A model generated the notes under the pieces. That model did no database searches. It saw only the letters and a program-made list of their open reading frames with translations, and had not been told where the DNA came from. From the NCBI GenBank assembly GCA_030147905.1, contig JASBUM010000043.1, positions 1 through 15,061 of the forward strand: 15,061 nt of DNA, given 5' to 3'. Position numbers and translations under genes: made by a program. Positions 6,455 through 12,653 of this stretch are shown here, piece by piece; the stretch's first letter is position 1; each line of letters begins with the position of its first letter. The DNA comes from Acidimangrovimonas sp. (GTDB taxonomy: Bacteria > Pseudomonadota > Alphaproteobacteria > Rhodobacterales > Rhodobacteraceae).

Positions 6455-7255
6455 ATGCCGCGCCTGGCCGCCAATCTGTCGATGATGTTCACCGAAAGGC
6501 CGTTCATGGCGCGTTTTGCCGCCGCGGCGGCGGCGGGCTTTCGCGCGGTCGAGTACCTGTTTCCCTACGATCATCCCGCCGAGGCCATCGCCGAGGCCCT
6601 GGCGGCTTCAGGGCTCAACCAGGCGCTGTTCAACCTGCCGCCGGGCGACTGGGCGGGCGGCGATCGGGGACTGGCGGCGCTGCCGGACCGGGCGGAGGGG
6701 TTCCGTGCCTCGATCGCGCCGGCGCTGGCCTATGCCGAGGCCACGGGCGCGCGCCGGCTGCATGTCATGGCCGGGATCGCCGAGCGGGGCGACCAGGCCG
6801 CACGGGCGGCCTACCGGGAGTCGCTGGTGAGGCTGTGCGACGCGGCGGGCGCGGCCGGCATCACGGTGCTGATCGAGCCGATCAACCGGCGCGACATGCC
6901 CGGCTATTTTTTGGACGATTTCGATTTCGCCGCCGATCTGATCGCCGATCTGGGGATGGACAACCTGCGCCTTCAGTTTGACATCTACCATCGCCAGGTC
7001 ATGCGGGGCGACGTCCTGACCGGATTGCGCGCGCTGATGCCGATCATCGGCCATGTTCAGATCGCCTCGGTCCCGGACCGGAACGAACCGGGGCGCGGCG
7101 AGCTGGACGACCTGCGCATTCTGCGCGAATTGGACCTGCTGGGCTATGCCGGCTATGTCGGGTGCGAATATCGCCCGGCCGCCGGGACCGAGGCGGGGCT
7201 GGGCTGGATGCGCGCGCTCGAACGCGGCGCCGGCGGCGGCCCCGACCGGGACTGA
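6455..7255 (+). CDS. otnI: 2-oxo-tetronate isomerase (hydroxypyruvate isomerase family)
   Basis: OtnI converts 2-oxo-tetronate to 3-oxo-tetronate, feeding the kinase encoded divergently. The 266-residue TIM-barrel protein opens with the family N terminus MPRLAANLSMMFTERPF and AVEYLFPYDH (31-40). The metal/proton-transfer residues expected for the family are Glu141 in LIEPINRRD, Asp176 in FDIYHRQ, and Glu238 in GCEYRPA, with His200 near the third metal site. The ATG at 6455 follows GAGAGAGGGAG; the longer open frame upstream is non-coding. Hydroxypyruvate isomerase itself (glyoxylate metabolism) is the alternative, but the neighbouring OtnK and OtnC favour the tetronate role. It is followed 90 nt later by the SDR gene in the same direction, probably one transcript. 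Confidence 0.88.
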   Translation: MPRLAANLSMMFTERPFMARFAAAAAAGFRAVEYLFPYDHPAEAIAEALAASGLNQALFNLPPGDWAGGDRGLAALPDRAEGFRASIAPALAYAEATGARRLHVMAGIAERGDQAARAAYRESLVRLCDAAGAAGITVLIEPINRRDMPGYFLDDFDFAADLIADLGMDNLRLQFDIYHRQVMRGDVLTGLRALMPIIGHVQIASVPDRNEPGRGELDDLRILRELDLLGYAGYVGCEYRPAAGTEAGLGWMRALERGAGGGPDRD

Positions 7256-7345
7256 AGACCGAAGCGGCCGAGACCTGTTCGCACGCGCCACCGAAGGCTC
7301 GTGGCGGGCGGGGGCCGGGGATGAAGTGAAACGAAGGAGGAGACC

Positions 7346-8239
7346 ATGGGCAAGAGGATCGTGTTCACCGGAGGCAGCGGCAAGGCCGGCCGGCATGCCG
7401 TGGCGCATCTGCGCGCGCACGGGCATGCCGTGCTCAACCTCGATCTCAAGCCGCTGGAGGCGGAGGGGGTCAATACGCTGATCACCGATCTCACCGATTC
7501 GGGGGCGACGTTCAACGCACTGACCACGCATTTCGGCTTCGACGGATTCGAGGTCGGTGCACCGCCCGCCCCCCCCGATGCGGTGATCCATTTCGCAGCC
7601 GTGCCGCGGGTTCTGCTCGAGCCCGACAACCGCACGTTCACCGCCAATGTCACCAGCACCTACAATGTCATCGAGGCGGCGATGAAGCTCGGTGTGCGCA
7701 AGGTGATCATCGCGTCATCGGAAACGACCTATGGCGTGTGCTTTGCCGAGGGCGACAAGGATTACCATCACTTCCCGCTGGAAGAGGATTACGACGTCGA
7801 TCCGATGGACAGCTACGGCCTGTCCAAGGTGTGCAACGAGAAGACCGCGCGCGCCTTCGCCATGCGCTATGGCGCCGATGTCTATGCCCTGCGCATCGGC
7901 AACGTGATCGAGCCGCATGAATACGAGCAGTTCAAGGGGTTCATCGCCGATCCGATGTGCCGCAAGCGCAATGCCTGGTCCTATATCGACGCCCGCGACC
8001 TGGGCGAGATCGCGCGTTTGTGCCTCGAAAAGGACGGGCTTGGCTTTCAGGTCTTCAACGCGGTCAACGACACGATCACGGCGGATATGCCGACAATGGA
8101 TTTCCTGGCCAGATATTGCCCCGATACGCCGGTCACCCGTAAGCTGGGGCCGCAGGAGGCGCCGCTTTCCAATCGCAAGGCGCGTGAGGTTCTGGGCTTC
8201 CGCGAGGCCCATCCCTGGCGCAATTATGTCGATCTGTGA
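7346..8239 (+). CDS. NAD-dependent epimerase/dehydratase-like SDR, sugar-acid context
   Basis: An extended short-chain dehydrogenase/reductase of 297 residues. The dinucleotide motif TGGSGKAG is at 8-15, Asp33 at the end of the second strand favours NAD over NADP, and the catalytic set is Ser124/Ser125 in IASSETTYG and Tyr157-x3-Lys161 in SYGLSK. The later part shows the fold's usual RIGNVIEP segment. The ATG at 7346 has an ideal AAGGAGG ribosome-binding site 5 nt upstream, suggesting strong expression. Its position after otnI suggests work on a sugar acid or sugar: either as a second entry dehydrogenase (D-erythronate dehydrogenase DenD is also an SDR of this broad type) or a uronate-dehydrogenase-like step. 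The substrate cannot be read from the sequence. Confidence 0.8.
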   Translation: MGKRIVFTGGSGKAGRHAVAHLRAHGHAVLNLDLKPLEAEGVNTLITDLTDSGATFNALTTHFGFDGFEVGAPPAPPDAVIHFAAVPRVLLEPDNRTFTANVTSTYNVIEAAMKLGVRKVIIASSETTYGVCFAEGDKDYHHFPLEEDYDVDPMDSYGLSKVCNEKTARAFAMRYGADVYALRIGNVIEPHEYEQFKGFIADPMCRKRNAWSYIDARDLGEIARLCLEKDGLGFQVFNAVNDTITADMPTMDFLARYCPDTPVTRKLGPQEAPLSNRKAREVLGFREAHPWRNYVDL

Positions 8240-8296
8240 GGGGCCGCGGGCGCCGTGCGCACAAGCTGAAGAAGATCACGCAACCGGCTGATACAG

Positions 8297-9820
8297 ATGA
8301 ACGAAAATGATCCGGATGTCGGCGATGGGGGGGCGGCTGACGCCCCCTCGTACCCGGCTGCCCCGGCGGGGCTGGATCCGGCGACGCCGGAAGAATGGGC
8401 CGCGTTGCGCGCGCGGGGGCATCGCATGCTGGACGCGATGTTCGACCATCTCGAAACCTTGCGTGACCGGCCCCTGTGGCAGCCCGCCCCTGCCGAGGCG
8501 GCCGCAGCACTCGGCACGGCGAAGCCGCCCCTCGGGCCGACGCCGCTCGCCGAGATCGAGGCCGATTTCATGCGCTTCGTCCTGCCCTATGGCGGTGGCA
8601 ACCTGCATCCGGGCTTCATGGGCTGGGTGCAGGGCGGAGGCACGGCCGTCGGCATGCTGGCGGAGATGCTGGCGGGCGGGCTCAACGCCAATCTGGGCGG
8701 GCGCAACCATGCGCCGATCGCGGTCGAACGTCAGGTCGCGGGCTGGGTGGCGCAGCTTTTCGGCTATCCCGAGGGCGCGGGCGGGCAGTTTCTGACCGGT
8801 GCGTCGCAGGCCAATTTCGTCGCGGTCCATCTGGCGCGCCTGCGGACGCTGGGGGCGCGCGCGCGCGTCGACGGCGGGCGCCCGGAGGCGGCGCGGCTGG
8901 TGGCCTATGCCTCCGAGGCGGTCCACGGCTGCGTGCCCCGCGCGATGGAACTGGCCGGACTGGGCCGGGATGCGTTGCGCCTGATCCCGACCGATGACAA
9001 GGGGCGCATCGACCTCGCGGCGCTGGACGGTGCCCTCGCGGATGACCGCGCGGCGGGCGCGCGGCCCTTCCTGCTGATCGGCTCGGCCGGCACCGTCAAT
9101 ACCGGCGCGATCGACGATCTTGCGGCGCTCGCGGACCGGGCCGAGGCCGAGGGGCTGCACTTTCATGTCGACGGGGCGCTTGGCGCGCCGGCGCAATTTT
9201 CCGCGCGACTGCGGTCGCTGCTTGACGGGATCGCGCGCAGCGACAGCCTCGCGTTCGACTTTCACAAGCTTGCGCAAGTCCCTTATGACGCAGGATTTCT
9301 TCTGGTCCGGGATGAGCAGTGGCAGCGTGCGGCCTTCGCTGCCGACAACAGCTATCTGACCCGCGCGGCGAGCGGGCTCGCCGCCGGTGCGTGGTGGCCG
9401 TGCGATACCGGCCCGGACCTGTCGCGGGGCTTTCGCGCGCTCAAGGCCTGGTTCACCTTGCGGCATTATGGCATCGAGGCGCTGGGGCGGGTCGTCGAAC
9501 AGGGATGCGATCTGGCGTCCCATGCGGCACGGCGTGTCGCGGCCGATCCGCGGCTGGAACTGCGCGCGCCGGTTGCGCTCAACGTCGTGTGTTTCGGTAT
9601 CGCGGGGACCGATGACGCCGGTCATGCGGCGATCGTCGAGGCGTTGCATGCCGGGGGGAGGGTGGCGCCCTCGCTGACCGTGCTGGACGGCCGGCGGGCG
9701 ATCCGGGCGGCCTTCGTCAATCATCGCAGCACGACCGCCGATGCCGATGCACTGATCGACGGTGTGCTTGCGCTGGCGGCGCCGGGGACCGGGCCGCAAG
9801 GCCGGGCGGATTCGGCGTGA
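8297..9820 (+). CDS. Group II PLP-dependent amino acid decarboxylase
   Basis: A 507-residue fold-type I PLP enzyme of the aromatic-amino-acid/glutamate decarboxylase group, expected to release CO2 from an amino acid and yield an amine. Visible residues are the HPGFMGW region (104-110), His210 in SEAVHGC (stacks on the cofactor), Asp292 in HVDGALG (pairs with the pyridine nitrogen), Lys324 in FHKL (Schiff base), and a mobile-loop Tyr353 in NSYL that corresponds to the Tyr needed for decarboxylation rather than aldehyde formation. The motif residues around the cofactor differ from the usual HVDAAWGG and PHKW. The first ~25 residues are low-complexity, and no clear ribosome-binding site precedes the ATG, so the start is less certain. 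It lies 57 nt after the SDR gene and 121 nt before the ATP-grasp gene. The substrate is unknown. Confidence 0.87.
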   Translation: MNENDPDVGDGGAADAPSYPAAPAGLDPATPEEWAALRARGHRMLDAMFDHLETLRDRPLWQPAPAEAAAALGTAKPPLGPTPLAEIEADFMRFVLPYGGGNLHPGFMGWVQGGGTAVGMLAEMLAGGLNANLGGRNHAPIAVERQVAGWVAQLFGYPEGAGGQFLTGASQANFVAVHLARLRTLGARARVDGGRPEAARLVAYASEAVHGCVPRAMELAGLGRDALRLIPTDDKGRIDLAALDGALADDRAAGARPFLLIGSAGTVNTGAIDDLAALADRAEAEGLHFHVDGALGAPAQFSARLRSLLDGIARSDSLAFDFHKLAQVPYDAGFLLVRDEQWQRAAFAADNSYLTRAASGLAAGAWWPCDTGPDLSRGFRALKAWFTLRHYGIEALGRVVEQGCDLASHAARRVAADPRLELRAPVALNVVCFGIAGTDDAGHAAIVEALHAGGRVAPSLTVLDGRRAIRAAFVNHRSTTADADALIDGVLALAAPGTGPQGRADSA

Positions 9821-9941
9821 CGCGGGGCGCGAACGCGTGCGGTCGGGGCCGGGGGCGCGCGGCGGCGGCGATCCGTCGGCCGCGCCCGGGTGATGCCGGG
9901 CCGGGCCCTGGGGCCTGTGGGGCGGTCGCGGGGGGGCGCGC

Positions 9942-11288
9942 ATGATGCCGCAGGGCGTAGTGCCGACGGTTGAGGGGCAGATCCTCGGCCTTGCCCATCT
10001 GGCACGGCATGTATTCACGGGTGCCGACCCGGAACCGCTTGCCGCGCGGCTGGTCGCGAGCGCCGAGGCGGGGATCGCGCGTGGCGGGCGGCCGGACCCG
10101 GCGGCGCTGGTCGATCTGGCCTGTCTGTGCCAGCTGCGTGGCGACGAGGCGCAGGGCCGCGGTCTTCTGTCCGAGGCGCTGGAGACGAGGCGCCTCTATC
10201 GCACGGTGCATGGCGACGGCTCGGGGCCGCATCTGCTGGCGCTGATGGTGGCGGGACCGCTGATGGCCAACACGCCGGTGGATTTCCTCCTTGAAGGGTC
10301 CGACGCGGTTCTGTGGCAGGTCTACCTGGATTCGGATGCGCCCCCCGATCGGCTGGCCGGCGATCTGCCCGACCATGACGCCGCGATCATGGCGGTGGCG
10401 GAAAGCCCCGAAAATCAGCCGGTTCTGGAGGCCATGCCCGGCTGGATCGCGGATTGGCCGCGCCCGGTGCTCAATCGCGACGCTTCCCGGGTGGCGGCGC
10501 TGGGACGTGACGGGGCGAGCCGCATGCTGTCTGGCGCGCCGGGGCTTCTCGTGCCGCGCACCCTGCGCCTTTCGCGCCGGCGCCTTGCGGGGATCGCGGC
10601 GTCCGACGATCGGGCGGCGCCTGCTGCATCGGCGGCCGATAGCCGGGCGCGCGCGAAGGGGAAGGACGCCGGTGCGGGGACGCCCATGCCCGAAGACGCG
10701 GCTTCGGCGGGTGGCGGCACGACCCTTCCGTCCCCGCCCTGGGTGGTTAGACCGGTCGGCAGTCAGGCGGGTCAGGGCATGGCGCTTGTCGAACGGCGGG
10801 CCGATCTGGCGGCCGCCATCGCCGCCGCGCCGGCCCCGGCCTATTATCTCGCGCCCTATCTCGCCCTGCGCGGCGACGACGGGCTTTTCCCCAAGATGCG
10901 GGTCGCGATGGTCGGGGGGCGGCCGCACCCGGTGCATCTGGCGCTTTCTGACCACTGGATCGTTCATTATCTCAGCGCGGGAATGGCCGCCGATCCGGCC
11001 AGGCGCGGGCGCGAAGCGGCCTGGATGGAGGGGTTCGAGCGCGATTTCCTCTGCCGTCATGGCGCCGCGCTGGCGGCACTGCATGAACGGATCGGACTCG
11101 ACTACTACGGGATCGACTGCGCCGAGGCGCCCGACGGGCGGCTGGCCATATTCGAGGTGGATATCGCGATGATCGTGCACGACATGGATGATGCGGCGGT
11201 CTTTCCCTACAAGACGGTTGCGATGCGGCGGCTGTTCGGGGCCTTCCTGGGGCTGATCGCGCCGCCGGGCCGCGCGGGGCAATCATGA
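9942..11288 (+). CDS. Helical-repeat plus ATP-grasp domain protein, probable ligase
   Basis: A 448-residue protein with two parts. Residues ~10-100 are helical with a TPR-like look (VDLACLCQLRGDEAQGRGLLSEALETRR). Residues ~175-435 read as an ATP-grasp domain of RimK-like type: WVVRPVGSQAGQG (267-279), the KMRV strand (318-321), GLDYYGIDCA (385-394), and the metal-binding FEVD (404-407) followed by MIVHDMDD. ATP-grasp enzymes usually join a carboxylate to an amine through an acyl phosphate; the substrates here are unknown. A ~45-residue Ala/Gly/Ser/Asp-rich insert (about 221-265) interrupts the domain. ATGATG at 9942 follows a G-rich stretch. The stop overlaps the next gene as ATGA. It may work with the decarboxylase upstream. 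I know of no characterised member. Confidence 0.75.
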   Translation: MMPQGVVPTVEGQILGLAHLARHVFTGADPEPLAARLVASAEAGIARGGRPDPAALVDLACLCQLRGDEAQGRGLLSEALETRRLYRTVHGDGSGPHLLALMVAGPLMANTPVDFLLEGSDAVLWQVYLDSDAPPDRLAGDLPDHDAAIMAVAESPENQPVLEAMPGWIADWPRPVLNRDASRVAALGRDGASRMLSGAPGLLVPRTLRLSRRRLAGIAASDDRAAPAASAADSRARAKGKDAGAGTPMPEDAASAGGGTTLPSPPWVVRPVGSQAGQGMALVERRADLAAAIAAAPAPAYYLAPYLALRGDDGLFPKMRVAMVGGRPHPVHLALSDHWIVHYLSAGMAADPARRGREAAWMEGFERDFLCRHGAALAALHERIGLDYYGIDCAEAPDGRLAIFEVDIAMIVHDMDDAAVFPYKTVAMRRLFGAFLGLIAPPGRAGQS

Positions 11289-12490
11289 CGCCCGCCGCGC
11301 GCATTGCCGCCGCGGCCGAGCTGCTTGACCGGATCCTTGCCGGGGAGGCTGCCGAGCAGCAATTGACCGACTGGGGGCGGCGCAACCGCTTCGCCGGCTC
11401 GGGCGATCGTGCCGCGATTCGCGATCTGGTCTTCCGGGCGCTGCGTTGCCGGCGGTCGCATGCTGCGCTGGGTGGGGCGGAGACGGGGCGCGGATTGATG
11501 CTGGGGGCGCTGCGCGAGGACGGTGCGGACCCGGAGCCGCTCTTCGATGGGACGGGCCATGGGCCGGCGCCACTGACCGCGGCCGAACGGGCGCATCTCG
11601 ATCGCGCGCTGACGCTTGATGGACCGGATGACGACGGACTGGATGAGACGGTGGCGCTCGATGTGCCCGAATGGCTTGCGCCGATGCTTCGCCGGTCGCT
11701 GGCGGCGGAATTCGCGCCGGTGATGGCGGCCCTGCGGCAGCGCGCGCCGGTCTATCTGCGGGTGAATGCGGCGCGCATCACGCCCGAGGCGGCGATCGCC
11801 GGGCTGGCCGAGGAGGGCATCACGGCGGTGCCTGCCGGCGCGCTGCCGACCGCGCTGCGCGTGACGGCCGGTGCGCGACGGCTGCGCACGGGGGCAAGCT
11901 ATCGCGACGGGCTGGTGGAGCTGCAGGACCTTGCCTCGCAACAGGTGGTGGCGGCGCTGCCGCTTGCGCCCGACATGCAGGTGCTGGATTTCTGCGCGGG
12001 TGGCGGGGGCAAGAGCCTGGCGATGGCCGCGCGCATGCCGCTCGGGCTTTTCGCTCATGACGCGGATGCCGGGCGGATGGCCGATCTGGCGCCGCGTGCC
12101 GAACGGGCGGGCGCGGCGATACGGATCATGCCGCCGGGCGAGGCGGAGCGGGCTGCGCCCTTCGATCTGGTGCTGGTCGATGCACCCTGCTCGGGCAGTG
12201 GCGCCTGGCGTCGTTCCCCCGAGGCGAAGTGGCTGCTCGACCCGGCGCGGCTCGAGACCCTGTGCGCCCTCCAGGCACGCATTCTCGATCAGGCGGCCGC
12301 GCTGGTCGGTCCGGGCGGCTGGCTTGCCTATGCGACCTGTTCGCTGCTCGACGTCGAGAATGAGCAGCAGGCGGGACGCTTCGCCGGCCGCCAGCCCGCC
12401 TTCACCCCCGGAGCCGAGCGCCGCTGGACCCCGGTTGAGGGCGGCGACGGGTTCTATCTCGCGCTGTTCCGCCGTGGCGCCGAAGCCTGA
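11285..12490 (+). CDS. RsmB/NOP-family RNA (cytosine-C5) methyltransferase
   Basis: This enzyme uses S-adenosylmethionine to methylate C5 of cytosine in RNA, most likely 16S rRNA as in RsmB. The 401-residue protein lacks most of the NusB-like N-terminal domain size seen in E. coli RsmB but keeps a short helical N part (1-60). SAM binding is shown by VLDFCAGGGGKS (233-244), and the two family cysteines by DAPCSGSGAWRR (Cys302, the release cysteine) and YATCSLL (Cys352, the attacking cysteine). LVELQDLASQQV (210-221) is the usual lead-in to the methyltransferase core. The ATG overlaps the stop of the ATP-grasp gene by 4 nt, so translation is coupled. RlmI/RsmF-like targets cannot be ruled out. 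It is followed by a 163-bp gap before cckA. Confidence 0.92.
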   Translation: MTPAARIAAAAELLDRILAGEAAEQQLTDWGRRNRFAGSGDRAAIRDLVFRALRCRRSHAALGGAETGRGLMLGALREDGADPEPLFDGTGHGPAPLTAAERAHLDRALTLDGPDDDGLDETVALDVPEWLAPMLRRSLAAEFAPVMAALRQRAPVYLRVNAARITPEAAIAGLAEEGITAVPAGALPTALRVTAGARRLRTGASYRDGLVELQDLASQQVVAALPLAPDMQVLDFCAGGGGKSLAMAARMPLGLFAHDADAGRMADLAPRAERAGAAIRIMPPGEAERAAPFDLVLVDAPCSGSGAWRRSPEAKWLLDPARLETLCALQARILDQAAALVGPGGWLAYATCSLLDVENEQQAGRFAGRQPAFTPGAERRWTPVEGGDGFYLALFRRGAEA

Positions 12491-12587
12491 CGCGGCCGCG
12501 GGCGCGGGCGCGCGGTGATGCGGTGGCCGGAGGGGCTTGGCGCGGGGCCGCCATTCATGGCAAGAAGGTGTCGGTGCATCGGTTTCA

Positions 12588-12602
12588 TTAATCGAGGTTT
12601 AA
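12588..12602. promoter_or_regulatory. CtrA-type binding box (TTAA-N7-TTAA) upstream of cckA
   Basis: TTAATCGAGGTTTAA matches the full alphaproteobacterial CtrA consensus exactly, with the required 7-nt spacer. TTAA is very rare in this GC-rich window, so two copies at exactly this spacing are unlikely to be chance. The box ends 51 nt before the GTG start of cckA, a position fitting promoter control of that gene. Confidence 0.7.
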
Positions 12603-12653
12603 GGCTTTTGCCGCGCAATGACGGCGAACGCGAATCTCTGGTGGAGAGTATCA

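Noticed and set aside
4513..6981. 822-residue plus-strand open frame across otnC, otnK and into otnI
   Set aside because: It is antisense to two recognised enzymes and out of frame with otnI, with Arg/Gly-rich composition and no domain.
9849..9889. GC hairpin between the decarboxylase and ATP-grasp genes
   Set aside because: Arms pair only with several bulges and there is no T-run; such structures are expected by chance at this GC content, so it is not used to split the transcript.
8276..11282. Two long minus-strand open frames opposite the decarboxylase and ATP-grasp genes
   Set aside because: Compositionally biased translations without motifs; the plus strand carries recognisable families.
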